NCBI RefSeq assembly: GCF_017654485.1
Contig: NZ_CP061091.1
Location: 881,501-945,500 of the forward strand
From: Roseomonas marmotae
GTDB lineage: Bacteria; Pseudomonadota; Alphaproteobacteria; Acetobacterales; Acetobacteraceae
DNA: 64,000 nt
Direction: 5' to 3'
Shown here in pieces: positions 49,221 to 60,047 of this stretch (positions are counted from its first letter, which is position 1; every line of letters begins with the position of its first letter). The notes beneath the pieces were generated by a model. The model had not been told where the DNA came from and made no database searches. It saw only the letters and a list, made by a program, of their open reading frames with translations. Position numbers and translations under genes: made by a program.

Positions 49221-51107
49221 ATGGCCGTGTCAGATTCGGAACCTTCCACACCACCCCGCCCCCTGACGCCGGCCTTGCTGCTCGGCGTCCTCGGGGTGGT
49301 CTTCGGCGATATCGGCACTAGCCCGCTCTACGCCCTCCGCGCCTCCCTGCTGCACTTCTCCGCCGATGGGCTGGAGCGGTGGGAGATCCTGGGCGTGCTC
49401 AGCCTGATCTTCTGGTCGCTGATCCTGGTGGTGACGGTGAAATACGTCCTGCTGGTGTTGCGCGCAGACAACCGGGGGGAGGGCGGCATCCTGGCGCTGA
49501 TGGCGCTGGCGCAGCGTGTCGCGCGCTCGGACCGCTCCCGCAGCTTCGTCGTGCTGGCGGGCACCATCGGCGCGGCCCTCTTCTTCGGCGACGGCATCAT
49601 CACCCCCGCCATCTCCGTCCTCTCGGCGGTGGAGGGGCTGCACACCATCTCCCCAGCCTTCGACGATGTCGTGATCCCGATCTCGCTGGCGATCCTGATC
49701 GGCCTCTTTCTGGTGCAGTATCGCGGCACGCATGAAATGGGGCGGATCTTCGGTCCCGTCACGGCGCTCTGGTTCGCCAGCCTCGGCATCCTCGGCCTGA
49801 TCGAGTTGGTGAAGGAGCCGGAGGTGCTGGTGGCGCTCAGCCCCCACCATGCCGTCGCTTTCTGCGCCCGCTACCAGCTTGCCGCCTTCATCGCGCTGGG
49901 TTCCGTCGTGCTGGCGGTGACGGGGGCGGAGGCCCTCTATGCGGATATGGGCCATTTCGGCGCCCGTCCCATCCGCTTCGGCTGGCTGTGGTTCGTGCTG
50001 CCCTCGCTGACGCTGAACTACCTGGGACAGGGCGCGCTGCTGTTGAGCAACCCGGCGGCGCTGGAGAACCCCTTCTACCTGCTGGCGCCGGATTGGCTCC
50101 GGCTGCCGCTGGTGGTGCTGGCCACCCTGGCCACGATCATCGCCAGCCAGGCCATGATCTCCGGCGCCTTCTCCATCGCCCGGCAATGCGTCCAGATGGG
50201 TTTCCTGCCCCGGCTGGTGGTGCGCCATACCTCGGAGACGGAGGAAGGGCAGATCTACATGCCGCAGGTCAACTACGCCCTGCTGGCGGGCGTGGTGATC
50301 CTCGTCCTCTCCTTCCACGATTCCGACAACCTGGCCGCCGCCTATGGCATCGCGGTCACCGGCACCTTCCTTTGCACCTCCTCCCTGGCCGGGATGGTGC
50401 TGCGGCGGCGTTTCGGCTGGTCCATCCTGGCGGTGGCGGCGGTGATGGTGCCGCTCTTCCTGCTGGATGCCGCCTTCTTCATCAGCAACGTGCTGAAGGT
50501 GCCGGATGGCGGCTGGGTGCCGCTGGTGCTGGGCACCATCCTTTTCATCATGATGCGGACCTGGCGGCGCGGGCGCGACCTGCTCTTCGACCGCTTCCGC
50601 CAGGACAGCCTGCCGCTGAAATCCTATCTGGCGCGCCTGCCGCAGTCGCGCATCCTGCGCGTGCCGGGCATCGCCGTCTTCATGACCGGGCAGGCCGACT
50701 ACCTGCCCAATGCGCTCCTGCACAACCTCAAGCACAACAAGGTGCTGCATGAGCGCGTGTTCTTCGTCACCGTCATCAACGGGGATGTTCCCCAGGCCCC
50801 CGTGCGGCGGGAGGTGACGGAGATGGCGCCGGGCATCTACCGCGTCATCCTGCGCTACGGCTTCCAGGAGAGCCCGAACATCCCACGGGAGCTGGAAGCG
50901 ATGCGCGAGGAGGGGATCCAGTTCGACAGCATGCAGGCCAGCTACTTCCTGGGGCGGGAGACTCTGGTGGCCGCCGCCGTGCCCAAGCTGCCGCGCTGGC
51001 AGCAGGCGCTCTTCTCGGTGATGAGCCGCAATGCCGTGCCCGCCACCGAGTTCTTCCGTATCCCGAGCGACCGCGTGGTGGAGCTTGGGGTGCGCGTGGC
51101 CATCTGA
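49221..51107 (+). CDS. kup: Low-affinity potassium transporter Kup
   Basis: A 628-residue K+/H+ symporter with about 12 helices. Signatures are [80 protein letters not shown] and [19 protein letters not shown]. The soluble C-terminal domain is present ([20 protein letters not shown]). ATG 49221 is preferred; an in-frame ATG at 49194 would add nine residues. Unrelated in function to the neighbouring polysaccharide genes. Confidence 0.95.
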   Translation: MAVSDSEPSTPPRPLTPALLLGVLGVVFGDIGTSPLYALRASLLHFSADGLERWEILGVLSLIFWSLILVVTVKYVLLVLRADNRGEGGILALMALAQRVARSDRSRSFVVLAGTIGAALFFGDGIITPAISVLSAVEGLHTISPAFDDVVIPISLAILIGLFLVQYRGTHEMGRIFGPVTALWFASLGILGLIELVKEPEVLVALSPHHAVAFCARYQLAAFIALGSVVLAVTGAEALYADMGHFGARPIRFGWLWFVLPSLTLNYLGQGALLLSNPAALENPFYLLAPDWLRLPLVVLATLATIIASQAMISGAFSIARQCVQMGFLPRLVVRHTSETEEGQIYMPQVNYALLAGVVILVLSFHDSDNLAAAYGIAVTGTFLCTSSLAGMVLRRRFGWSILAVAAVMVPLFLLDAAFFISNVLKVPDGGWVPLVLGTILFIMMRTWRRGRDLLFDRFRQDSLPLKSYLARLPQSRILRVPGIAVFMTGQADYLPNALLHNLKHNKVLHERVFFVTVINGDVPQAPVRREVTEMAPGIYRVILRYGFQESPNIPRELEAMREEGIQFDSMQASYFLGRETLVAAAVPKLPRWQQALFSVMSRNAVPATEFFRIPSDRVVELGVRVAI

Positions 51108-51112
51108 CCGTC

Positions 51113-52207
51113 TTGCGGGTCCTGCTCTGGTACTGGGGCCGCAGGGGCGGGGGGGCGCAGTTCTCCCTCTGCCTGGCGCGCGGGCTGATGGCGCGGCCGG
51201 ATGTCTCGCTCGCCCTCTCCCTCTCGCGGGAGGGGGATCTGGCGCCGGCATTCCAGGCCCTCGGCCTGCCCTGCGACCTCGTCCCCACCTATCGCGGCGC
51301 GCCCGGCTTCCTGCTGGGCTTCGCCCGGCTGCCGGGGCTGGCGCGACGGCTGGTGCGGCAGGCCCGGCGATTCGGGGCGGATCTCGTGCTCTCCGCCATG
51401 CCGCATCTCTGGACGCCGCTGGTCGCCCCCGCCCTGGCGCGGGCGGGCATTCCCTATGTGCCCATCCTGCACGATGCCCTGCCGCATCCCGGCGACCCCG
51501 GCCTCGCCTGGGACTGGCGGCTCGGGCGGGATCTCGCGGCGGCACGGGGGGCGGTGGTGCTCTCCGCCACGGTGGAGCGGGTGATCCGCGCCCGCGCGCC
51601 GGGGCTGCCGCTGTTCCGCCTGCCGCTGGGCGCGCATCTGCCGGCCCCGCCGCCCACCGATGCCCGGCCCGGCCATGACTTCCTCTTCTTCGGCCGCATC
51701 CGGGCCTATAAGGGGCTGGATCTGCTGCGGGATGCCATGATCCATCTTCATCGCACCCATCCCGGCGCCACGCTGCGGGTGGTGGGGCAGGGGGATATCG
51801 AGGCGGCGGCCCCTGGCCTCTCCGCCCTGACGGGCGTGACGGTCGAGCCGCGCTGGGTGGCGGATGAGGCCATCCCCGCGCTGGTGGCCTCGGCCCGGTC
51901 GGTCGTATTGCCCTATCGGGAGGCCAGCCAGTCCGGCGTGCTGCCGATCGCCCTGGCCTGTGGTGTGCCGGTGGTGGCCATGCCCGTGGGCGGGCTGGCC
52001 GAGCAGCTGCGCGATGGCGGGAACGGCCTGCTGGCCCGCGACGCCACGCCTGGAGGGCTGGCCGAGGCCATGGCCCGCATGATGGACCCGGCGCTCCGCG
52101 CCCGGCTGGCGGAAGGCGCGCGGCGTGACGGAGAGGCCCTGATGGACTGGAGCGGCCAGGCCGGAACCCTGCTGGAGGGCATCCGCCCATGGTTGCGGCG
52201 GGCATGA
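51113..52207 (+). CDS. GT4-family glycosyltransferase (TTG start)
   Basis: The enzyme has 364 residues. The N-terminal acceptor half begins VLLWYWGRRGGGAQFSLCLA, a short glycine loop; the donor half has HDFLFFGRIRAYKGLDLLRD, TLRVVGQGDIEAAAPGL, LPYREASQSGVLPIALACGV and PVVAMPVGGLAEQLRDGGNG. GT-B fold, GT4. The TTG start at 51113 is 5 nt after the kup stop; an upstream ATG is absent in this frame. The next glycosyltransferase overlaps its stop. Confidence 0.87.
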   Translation: MRVLLWYWGRRGGGAQFSLCLARGLMARPDVSLALSLSREGDLAPAFQALGLPCDLVPTYRGAPGFLLGFARLPGLARRLVRQARRFGADLVLSAMPHLWTPLVAPALARAGIPYVPILHDALPHPGDPGLAWDWRLGRDLAAARGAVVLSATVERVIRARAPGLPLFRLPLGAHLPAPPPTDARPGHDFLFFGRIRAYKGLDLLRDAMIHLHRTHPGATLRVVGQGDIEAAAPGLSALTGVTVEPRWVADEAIPALVASARSVVLPYREASQSGVLPIALACGVPVVAMPVGGLAEQLRDGGNGLLARDATPGGLAEAMARMMDPALRARLAEGARRDGEALMDWSGQAGTLLEGIRPWLRRA

Positions 52208-53430
52208 GCGGCAGGGCGATCCTGCACCGTCTCTGGTCGCTGCTGCCGCGCGGACTGCGGCGGGAGGCGCTGTTCGGCGCCATGGCCGCCCTGGCCCCGC
52301 GGATCGACCGGCCGGAGCCGGACGGGCAGGGCACGCTGGTGGTGGCCGGCTATTTCACCGCCGCCACCGGCCTGGGCGCCGCGACACGCCGGCTGGCCGC
52401 CGGGCTGCGGGAGGCCGGCCTCGCCCCCACCGAGATCGACCTGACCGGCCCGCTGCGGCAGCGCGCGGGGCCGGAGGGGCCCGGACCGCTGGCGCCGGTG
52501 CCGGAGGGGCCAGGCACGCTGCTGGTGCATGTGAATGGCCCCATGCTGCCCTGGGCGCTGAAGGTGCTGGGCAAGCGGGCGGTGCGCGGCAAGCGCGTCA
52601 TCGCCGTCTGGAACTGGGAGCTGCCGCTGCTGCCGCGGGACTGGTATCGCGGCTTCGCCTGCTGCCACGAGATCTGGGTGGGCAGCAGCTTCGTGGCCGA
52701 GGCCTGCCGCGCCGCCCCCGGCTGTCCGCCGGTGCGGGTGGTGCCGTATCCCATCCTGCCGCGCCCGGCGCCCGCCGCCATGACCCGGGCCGATTTCGGC
52801 CTGCCGGAGGAGGCCTTCGTCACCCTGACGATCTTCGACGCCACATCCTCGCTGGCCCGCAAGAATCCGCTGGGGGCCATCGAGGCGCATTATCGTGCCT
52901 TCGGGCACCGGCCGGACCGCATCCTCGTCATCAAGACCCATGCGACGGAGGATGCCGGGCCCGGCTGGGCGGAGGTGGCCGCCGCCGCCGCCGCCCATCC
53001 GAATGTGCGGATCATGCGAGACCATTTCTCCCGCGCCGCGCTCTGGGCGCTGATCGCCTCGGCGGATTGCCTGCTTTCGCTGCACCGGGCGGAGGGCTAT
53101 GGCTTCGCCATGGCGGAAGCCATGGTGCTGGGGCGCCCTGTCGTCGCCACCGGCTGGTCGGGGAATATGGACTTCATGACAGGAGCAGGGAGTTTCGCGG
53201 TGCCCTATCGGATGATTCCGGCCCACGACCCACAGAATATTTACGAGATTCCGGGTGCGGTCTGGGCGGAACCTGACCTAGAAGCCGCAGCGCGGCTGCT
53301 CTCTGCCCTCGCGGATATGCCGAGGAAAGGCTATCCCGCTCCTGCTTCCTTTCCCCTGCCGGACTACCATTCGTTTCTTCGTATTGGAGCCGAGCCGGTT
53401 CCTCCGGTCCAGACCGGATCGTGTCGTTAG
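52204..53430 (+). CDS. Glycosyltransferase (GT-B, GT4-like)
   Basis: The protein has 408 residues. TLVVAGYFTAATGLGAATRR is a loop typical of glycosyltransferases that act on lipid-linked glycans. AVWNWELPLLPRDWYRGFAC and ICDEIWVGSS-like text (CCHEIWVGSSFVAEACR) follow. The donor side has HRAEGYGFAMAEAMVLGRPV and TGWSGNMDFMTG. Start 52204 gives an ATGA overlap with the previous gene; ATG 52189 is possible. It precedes gmd/rmd, so it is a candidate D-rhamnosyl- or mannosyltransferase by context only. Confidence 0.83.
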   Translation: MSGRAILHRLWSLLPRGLRREALFGAMAALAPRIDRPEPDGQGTLVVAGYFTAATGLGAATRRLAAGLREAGLAPTEIDLTGPLRQRAGPEGPGPLAPVPEGPGTLLVHVNGPMLPWALKVLGKRAVRGKRVIAVWNWELPLLPRDWYRGFACCHEIWVGSSFVAEACRAAPGCPPVRVVPYPILPRPAPAAMTRADFGLPEEAFVTLTIFDATSSLARKNPLGAIEAHYRAFGHRPDRILVIKTHATEDAGPGWAEVAAAAAAHPNVRIMRDHFSRAALWALIASADCLLSLHRAEGYGFAMAEAMVLGRPVVATGWSGNMDFMTGAGSFAVPYRMIPAHDPQNIYEIPGAVWAEPDLEAAARLLSALADMPRKGYPAPASFPLPDYHSFLRIGAEPVPPVQTGSCR

Positions 53431-53438
53431 AACCCTGA

Positions 53439-54449
<1,011 letters not shown>

Positions 54450-54451
54450 GG

Positions 54452-55432
54452 ATGGCGCCGCTGCCGCAGCGCATCCTGGTAACGGGGGCTGCCGGCTTCG
54501 TGGGCCGGCACCTGCTGCCTCAGCTGCGGCAGGCCTTCCCGGCGGCCCGGCTGCTGGCCGCCGAACGCCCCGGCGGCCCCGCCTGCCCGGATGCCGATGA
54601 CGTGCTGTCCATGGACCTGGAGCAGCCCGAGGGCATGGCGGCCCTGGTGCAGGAAGCCGTGCCGGATGCCGTCGTGCATCTGGCGGCGCAGGCTGCGGTG
54701 GGCGCGGCCTTCGCCGACCCCTTCCGCACCTGGCGCATCAACCTGCTGGGCACGATGGCGCTGGCGGATGCCGTGATGCGCCATGCGCCCCAGGCCAGCT
54801 TCCTCTTCATCTCCTCGGCCGAGGTCTATGGCCTCTCCTTCCGGGACATCGACGCGCCACTGGATGAGCTGGCGCCGATGCAGCCGGCCAATCCCTATGC
54901 CGCCAGCAAGGCCGCCTGCGACCTCGCGCTGGGGGAGATGGCCCTGCGGGGCCTGCGCTGCCTCCGCATGCGCCCTTCCAACCATACCGGCCCGGGGCAG
55001 GGGGACAGCTTCGTCGTCTCCGCCTTCGCCCGGCAGATCGCGCGGATCGAGGCCGGGCTGCAGGAGCCGGTGATGCGGGTCGGCGCGCTGGACCGCTGGC
55101 GCGACTTCCTGGATGTCCGCGATGTCTGCGCGTCTTATGCCATGGCGCTGCGCGCCGCGCCGGAACTGGCGCCGGGCACGGTCTTTAATGTCGCCTCCGG
55201 CACCGCGCGGCGCATCGGCGATGTGCTGGAAGGGCTGCTGGCCCGCAGCCGCGTCAGCGTGCGGGTGGAGGAGGACGCCGCCCGTCTGCGCCCGACCGAC
55301 GTGATGCGGACGCTCGGGGATTCCACCCGCCTGCGGCAGGCGCTGGGCTGGGCACCCGCCATCAGCTGGGATGAGACGCTGGACGCGGTGCTGGCCGACT
55401 GGCGCGCCCGCGTGGCGGCGGGCGCGGCCTGA
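54452..55432 (+). CDS. rmd: GDP-6-deoxy-D-mannose reductase (Rmd-like) NAD-dependent epimerase
   Basis: A 326-residue SDR: ILVTGAAGFVGRHLLPQL, HLAAQAAVGAAFADPFRTWR, SSAEVYGLSFRDIDAPLDE, NPYAASKAACDLALGEMALR and RPSNHTGPGQGDSFVVSAFA. Beside gmd, this suggests reduction of the 4-keto intermediate to GDP-D-rhamnose. An epimerase/reductase giving GDP-L-fucose (Fcl) is less likely, as the N-terminal and Cys/His motifs of Fcl are not evident. ATG 54452 follows GAGG; the upstream open frame is shadow of gmd. Confidence 0.85.
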   Translation: MAPLPQRILVTGAAGFVGRHLLPQLRQAFPAARLLAAERPGGPACPDADDVLSMDLEQPEGMAALVQEAVPDAVVHLAAQAAVGAAFADPFRTWRINLLGTMALADAVMRHAPQASFLFISSAEVYGLSFRDIDAPLDELAPMQPANPYAASKAACDLALGEMALRGLRCLRMRPSNHTGPGQGDSFVVSAFARQIARIEAGLQEPVMRVGALDRWRDFLDVRDVCASYAMALRAAPELAPGTVFNVASGTARRIGDVLEGLLARSRVSVRVEEDAARLRPTDVMRTLGDSTRLRQALGWAPAISWDETLDAVLADWRARVAAGAA

Positions 55433-55435
55433 GCC

Positions 55436-55900
55436 TCAGCGCGGCGGCGCGTCGATCGGCACCGCCGTCACGCTGTTATAGGGCGAGCCGTCGATGATCT
55501 TGGTGCTGGTGATCAGATAGACCAGCACCCGCTTCTCCTCGTCGATGATGCGCGTCACCGTCAGCGCCTTGAACAGCGCCGAGGCGGATTGCCTGAACAC
55601 CGACTCGTTCTTGGGGATGCCCTCGGGCATGGTCACCGGCCCCGTCGCGCGGCAGGCCAGGCTGAAGCGCGAGGGATCTTCCGCCAGCCCTACCCAGCCC
55701 GAGAGCCCGCCCGTATCGGCGCGGGAGACGTAGCAGGAGACATTGGGCACGCGCGGGTCGTCATAGCGCTCCACCACCACCTTGTCGTTCGGCCCGACGA
55801 TGCGGAAGGTGGTGCTGACCTCGCCCACCCGGGTCTGCGCGCCGGCGCCGCCGAGGGGGAGGAGAAGTGCGGCCATCAGCAGGCCGGGCAGTATCCGCAT
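55436..55900 (-). CDS. creA: CreA-family periplasmic protein
   Basis: A 154-residue protein with signal peptide (cleavage about GGAGA-Q, residue 21). CreA text: VGEVSTTFRIVGPNDKVVVE, VPNVSCYVSRADTGGLSGWV, GLAEDPSRFSLACRATGP, NESVFRQSASALFKALTVTR and VYLITSTKIIDGSPYNSVTA. Conserved Cys pair. Function of CreA is unknown. It converges with rmd, 3 bases apart. Confidence 0.9.
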   Translation of the reverse strand: MRILPGLLMAALLLPLGGAGAQTRVGEVSTTFRIVGPNDKVVVERYDDPRVPNVSCYVSRADTGGLSGWVGLAEDPSRFSLACRATGPVTMPEGIPKNESVFRQSASALFKALTVTRIIDEEKRVLVYLITSTKIIDGSPYNSVTAVPIDAPPR

Positions 55901-55964
55901 GGTTCAATCTCCGCTTCCCCCGGTAGATGGGGGCAGCGGGGCGGGCGGCGCAACGCCGCCCCGC

Positions 55965-57200
55965 CTATTCCGCCGGGGCGGCGGCCCAGAGTTCCGGCCG
56001 CAGCTCCTCCTTCCGGTCGGGGAAGAAGATGGCGCAGGCCAGGATGACCCCGGAGAAGCCGGAGAGCACCAGCAGCGTCGCGGCCAGGTTGCCGGTCGCC
56101 TGATGCAGCATGCCCACCAGCGGCGCCGCCGCGGCCGCGCCCATGAAGCCGATGAAGAAGCGCAGGGAATAGAGCCTCACCCGCAGCGGGGGCGCGATGT
56201 AGCGGGCGGTCATGGTCTCGTTCACCGTCACCTGCCCGAAGATCGAGGCCGCCAGCGCCGCCGCCAGCGGCAGCACCAGCCAGCCCTGGGCGAAGGAAAG
56301 GGCCAGCAGCAGCGGCATCTGCACCAGTGCCAGCGGCATGAAGACGCGGCGCAGCGTCAGCCGGTCGATCATCCGGCCCACCGTGAACTGCGTCAGCCCG
56401 CCGCAGAGCGTGACCAGGAAGGCCAGCGCGCCGATCACCGGCAGCAGGCTCGCATCGCCGGCCAGCCGCTCCTCCATCAGCTTCGGCAGCAGCAGGGTGA
56501 AGGCGTTGAAGACGAAGCCCGAGGCTGCGGCGATGCTCAGCAGCACAATCACGGCGCGCCGCACCACCGGGCGCGGGATGACGGGGAAGGGGCGGGCGGC
56601 GGCGGCCGCGGCGGCGCCGGCCACCGGCCTTTCCCGCAGATAGAGCAGCCCGACCACCAGGCAGATCAGCCCGGGCACGATGAAGGCCGCCCGCCACCCG
56701 GCGGCCTGCGCCAGGAAGGCGGTGACCACCGGCGCGGCGGCGACGCCGAGATTGCCGAAGACACCATTCACCCCGACCGCGCGCCCCACCCTGTCGCCCG
56801 CCGCCTCCACCAGCATGGCGGTGCCGACGGGATGGTAGATGGCGGCGAAGGCGCCCATCGCCCCCAGCATCACCGCCAGCCAGAAGGGGGAGGACACGAG
56901 CCCCGAGGCCGCCATGCAGCCGCCGGTGCCGATGAAGAAGATCAGCATCAGCCGGTGCCGCCCCAGGCGATCCGCCAGCCAGCCCATCGGCAGGGCGCAG
57001 ACGCCGTAGAGCACGAACATCGCCGTCCCCAGCGCCAGCACCGGCCCGTATTCGCCGCCGAAGAGCGTGCCATCCTGCTGCACCATGCCCAGTACGGCGG
57101 TCGCCAGGATCAGCAGGCTGTAGTGCGTGATGCCATGCGCGGCATTGATGAAGACGATCTGCCGCAGGGCGGAGTTGGGGGCTGGGGCGGGCTGGGCCAT
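55965..57200 (-). CDS. MFS transporter
   Basis: The protein has 411 residues with twelve predicted helices. The first is QIVFINAAHGITHYSLLILA; the A-motif loop is MGWLADRLGRHRLMLIFFIG; the second half has FTVGRMIDRLTLRRVFMPLA. The HGITHY start and overall shape resemble carriers in the fosmidomycin-resistance/sugar-phosphate-like groups, but the substrate is unknown. ATG 57200 has GAAGGAG upstream at good distance. Confidence 0.85.
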   Translation of the reverse strand: MAQPAPAPNSALRQIVFINAAHGITHYSLLILATAVLGMVQQDGTLFGGEYGPVLALGTAMFVLYGVCALPMGWLADRLGRHRLMLIFFIGTGGCMAASGLVSSPFWLAVMLGAMGAFAAIYHPVGTAMLVEAAGDRVGRAVGVNGVFGNLGVAAAPVVTAFLAQAAGWRAAFIVPGLICLVVGLLYLRERPVAGAAAAAAARPFPVIPRPVVRRAVIVLLSIAAASGFVFNAFTLLLPKLMEERLAGDASLLPVIGALAFLVTLCGGLTQFTVGRMIDRLTLRRVFMPLALVQMPLLLALSFAQGWLVLPLAAALAASIFGQVTVNETMTARYIAPPLRVRLYSLRFFIGFMGAAAAAPLVGMLHQATGNLAATLLVLSGFSGVILACAIFFPDRKEELRPELWAAAPAE

Positions 57201-57314
57201 GAATGGCTCCTTCGGGCGGCGTTTCCGGCCGCAGCATAGACCGGCCTTTTCACCCTGTCCGCGCCGATCATGTCTCCGCCGCCATCCGCGTGCTAAGCCG
57301 GGGGCGGAGAGACC

Positions 57315-57734
57315 ATGCTGCAGATCAATGCCCGCCTTGCCATACCGGAGGAGGAGTTGCGCGAGAGCTTCGTGCGCGCCTCCGGCCCCGGTGGCCAGAA
57401 CGTCAACAAGGTGTCCAGCGCCGTGCGCCTGGCCTTCGATGTGGCTGCGTCCCCCAGCCTGCCGGAGGGGGTGAAGCAGCGGCTGGCCCGGCTGGCCGGG
57501 CGCCGGCTGGGCCAGGACGGCGTGCTGGTGATCGCGGCGCAGCGTTTCCGCTCGCTGGAGCAGAACCGGCAGGACGCGCGGGCGCGGCTGCTGGAGATGC
57601 TGCGGGAGGCCGCCATCCCGCCCACGCCGCGCATCGCCACCCGGGTCTCGCGCAACCAGAAGCGCAAGCGGGTGGAGGAGAAGCGGCACGCCGCCGGCAT
57701 CAAGCGCCTGCGCGGGCGGCCGGGCGAGGACTAG
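57315..57734 (+). CDS. arfB: Alternative ribosome-rescue factor ArfB (YaeJ)
   Basis: A 139-residue peptidyl-tRNA hydrolase with the GGQ loop in VRASGPGGQNVNKVSSAVRL, then VIAAQRFRSLEQNRQDARAR and a basic C-terminal tail RNQKRKRVEEKRHAAGIKRL that enters the empty mRNA channel of stalled ribosomes. Length and layout are standard. It stands alone, divergent from the MFS gene. Confidence 0.93.
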   Translation: MLQINARLAIPEEELRESFVRASGPGGQNVNKVSSAVRLAFDVAASPSLPEGVKQRLARLAGRRLGQDGVLVIAAQRFRSLEQNRQDARARLLEMLREAAIPPTPRIATRVSRNQKRKRVEEKRHAAGIKRLRGRPGED

Positions 57735-57806
57735 GACAGGGCCCGGTCAGCTGGAGGCCGTCTGGGCAGGTGAAGCGGCCTGTTCCGGCAGGCCGGCGGG
57801 AGACAC

Positions 57807-58574
57807 TCAGGCCGCAGGCTGGGGCGCCGGTGCCGGGGCATGCTGCATCCCGGCCAGCACTTCGTCCACCGGGCCGTCGGCGATGATGCGGCCGGCATCC
57901 AGCCGGATGGCGCGGCTGCACCAGCGGCGGACGATGTCGAAGTCGTGGGTGGCGATGACGAGGATATCGGCGTTGTTCACCAGCGAGACCAGGCGCCGTT
58001 CCGCCTTCTCGATGAAATCGGCGTCGCCGGCCATGAACCACTCGTCCATCAGCAGGATCTGCGGCGCCATGGCGGTGGCCATGGCGAAGGAGAGGCGGAC
58101 CTGCATGCCGGCGGAATAGCCGCGCGTCGGCACGTCCAGAAACTCGCCGAGGCCGGAGAAGGTGGCGGCATCCTCCTCCAGCGCGGCGATGCCGGCCTCG
58201 TCCATGCCGCGGTAGAGGCCGCGCAGGCGGATATTCTCCCGCCCCGTGCTGTCGGGGTCCATGCCGGCGCCGGGGTCGATCAGGGAGCCGATCTCGCCCT
58301 CCACCATCAGCTCGCCGGCCACCGGCTCATAGATGCCGGCGATGGTGCGAAGCAGGGTGGTCTTGCCGGCGCCGTTGCTGCCGACCAGCGCCACCCGCTC
58401 CCCGCGCTGGATGTTGAAATCGAGGTCCCGCAGGGCGGAGACGACGACCCGGTTGGATTCGTCCGACCGTACCCGCAGCGCCGCCTTGGCCAGCAGCCGC
58501 TTCTTCAGGCTGCGGGCGCCGAGGTGATAGAGCGGGAATTCGATGGACAGGCGTTCCGCGATGATTCTTGCCAT
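57807..58574 (-). CDS. Polysaccharide ABC exporter, ATP-binding subunit (Wzt/KpsT-like)
   Basis: A 255-residue ATPase. Walker A is GSNGAGKTTLLRTIAG, signature is GYSAGMQVRLSFAMATA, Walker B is ILLMDEWFMAGD, H-loop is ATHDFDIVRRWC. The DPDSTGRENIRLRGLYRGMD text is typical of O-antigen exporters. The protein ends soon after the ATPase domain, so it lacks the C-terminal carbohydrate-binding domain found on many Wzt proteins. It starts 4 nt after the permease stop. Confidence 0.9.
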   Translation of the reverse strand: MARIIAERLSIEFPLYHLGARSLKKRLLAKAALRVRSDESNRVVVSALRDLDFNIQRGERVALVGSNGAGKTTLLRTIAGIYEPVAGELMVEGEIGSLIDPGAGMDPDSTGRENIRLRGLYRGMDEAGIAALEEDAATFSGLGEFLDVPTRGYSAGMQVRLSFAMATAMAPQILLMDEWFMAGDADFIEKAERRLVSLVNNADILVIATHDFDIVRRWCSRAIRLDAGRIIADGPVDEVLAGMQHAPAPAPQPAA

Positions 58575-58578
58575 GTGA

Positions 58579-59409
58579 TCAGACCCAGAAGGCAACGCGG
58601 GCGCGGAAGCGCACGAAGAAGGTGAGGGCGATGGCGCAGTGGATGGCCGTATAGAGCAGCGCCGCGCCCCAGACCGCCGGGCTGACCCCGCCTTCCACCA
58701 GCGGGCCGCGGATGACTTCCAGCATCGGGTAGAAGGGGTTCAGCAGCAGCAGCGACGGATTGGACAGCAACTCCGCCCGCCAGATGACCGGTGTCATGAA
58801 GAAGGCGAGCTGCATGACGCTGGTGACAATCTGGCCGATATCGCGGAAGCGGGCGCAGATCATGCCCAGGAAGATGCTGGCAGCGAAGGCATTGACCGCC
58901 AGCAGCAGCAGGCCGGGGATGGCCAGCGCCGCCTCGGCCCCGGGCATATGGCCCATGGCCAGGAAGACCACCAGGATCAGCGGCAGGCTATGCGCGGCGG
59001 AGAACGCATTGCGGAAGACGCTCCGCAGCGCATGGGTGGTCAGCGGCAGGGGCAGTTGCCGGATCACGCCCTCGGCGCTGGTGAGGCATGTCGTGGCATC
59101 CGGCACCACGGCGGCGATGGTGTTCCAGATGATCAGGCTCACCGCCAGATGCGGCAGATAGAGCGCCAGGTCCTGTTTCAGCAGCTGCGAATAGAGCAGC
59201 CCCAGGCCCACCACCATGACGGCGGTGGAGAGCGTCACCCAGAAGGGCCCGATGACCGAGCCGCGATAGCGGTTGCGGAGGTCCAGCCGCGCCAGGGCCC
59301 AGGCGAGGCGCCAGGAGGAGAAGCCGTTGGCGAGGTCGGCCAAGGCACGGGCCCCGCGCTGGGGGTTCCGGGCGTCGGTGCGATAGGTCGGGAGGACGGC
59401 GGTCTGCAT
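58579..59409 (-). CDS. Polysaccharide ABC exporter, permease (Wzm/KpsM-like)
   Basis: The protein has 276 residues with six helices of the ABC-2 type. It begins with LALARLDLRNRYRGSVIGPF-like text (ALARLDLRNRYRGSVIGPFW), then VMVVGLGLLYSQLLKQDLAL. The motif MQLAFFMTPVIWRAELL and LNPFYPMLEVIRGPLV are characteristic of Wzm. Together with the ATPase it forms an exporter of lipid-linked O-antigen or capsule chains. ATG 59409 is used; TTG 59427 is possible. Confidence 0.9.
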   Translation of the reverse strand: MQTAVLPTYRTDARNPQRGARALADLANGFSSWRLAWALARLDLRNRYRGSVIGPFWVTLSTAVMVVGLGLLYSQLLKQDLALYLPHLAVSLIIWNTIAAVVPDATTCLTSAEGVIRQLPLPLTTHALRSVFRNAFSAAHSLPLILVVFLAMGHMPGAEAALAIPGLLLLAVNAFAASIFLGMICARFRDIGQIVTSVMQLAFFMTPVIWRAELLSNPSLLLLNPFYPMLEVIRGPLVEGGVSPAVWGAALLYTAIHCAIALTFFVRFRARVAFWV

Positions 59410-59471
59410 GTCGGCGGCTCTATACAACGGGCCTTGCCGCTCTCGCCAGCGCCGTAGTCCTCCCGCGGTCC

Positions 59472-60047
59472 TCAGCGATAGACGGTACCGGAGGGCGTGT
59501 AGGTCGGAACGCCCTGCGGGGCGTTATAGGCCGGCGCCGCGGCGCCGGCCGGCGGGGCATTGGCGGCGCGGCTGATGCGGGTGGTGTTGCCGCGGATGAT
59601 CACGACACGGTCACCGTATTGCAGGTTCTCTTCGTTGGTCTGGACCACGGCGATATCGCCGCCGTTATCCTGCCGCACGAAGAACTCGACCGCATGGCCG
59701 GCGCCCATCCCGCGCTCCGCCGCATTGCCGAGGGCGCCGCCGATCACCGCGCCACCCAGCCCGGCCAGCAGGTTGGAGCGCCAGTCGCCGCCGATGAAGC
59801 TGCCGGCCACGCCACCGGCCACGGCGCCGGCTGCGGTGCCGAGGCCCGCCTGGCCGCTCTGCACGGTCACCGGGCGCAGGCCGATGATGGTGCCGTAGGA
59901 GACCGAGGCCGCCCGGTTCATCGCATTGGGGCTGTAGGTGGTGGCGGTATTGGTCGGGGCGCAGGCCACCACCCCGCCCAACAGCAGGAGACCGGCCGCG
60001 ACTCGGGCGGCGCGGGACATGGTGTGGCGGGGCGGGCGTGCGGTCAT
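59472..60047 (-). CDS. Outer-membrane lipoprotein with glycine-zipper region
   Basis: The protein has 191 residues. A signal sequence (AARVAAGLLLLGGVVACAPT) ends in a lipobox-like Cys. A Gly/Ala-rich helical hairpin follows (GTAAGAVAGGVAGSFIGG, LLAGLGGAVIGGALGNAAER), as in SlyB/Rick_17kDa surface-antigen proteins. The C-terminus is disordered, Ala/Pro rich. ATG 60047 has AGGAGG about 10 nt upstream. It probably stabilises the outer membrane, by analogy. Confidence 0.82.
   Translation of the reverse strand: MTARPPRHTMSRAARVAAGLLLLGGVVACAPTNTATTYSPNAMNRAASVSYGTIIGLRPVTVQSGQAGLGTAAGAVAGGVAGSFIGGDWRSNLLAGLGGAVIGGALGNAAERGMGAGHAVEFFVRQDNGGDIAVVQTNEENLQYGDRVVIIRGNTTRISRAANAPPAGAAAPAYNAPQGVPTYTPSGTVYR

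Noticed and set aside
49230..52334. A 1034-codon minus-strand frame across kup and a glycosyltransferase
   Set aside because: Low-complexity Arg/Pro/Ala text, no family motifs, and it spans two well-supported plus-strand genes.
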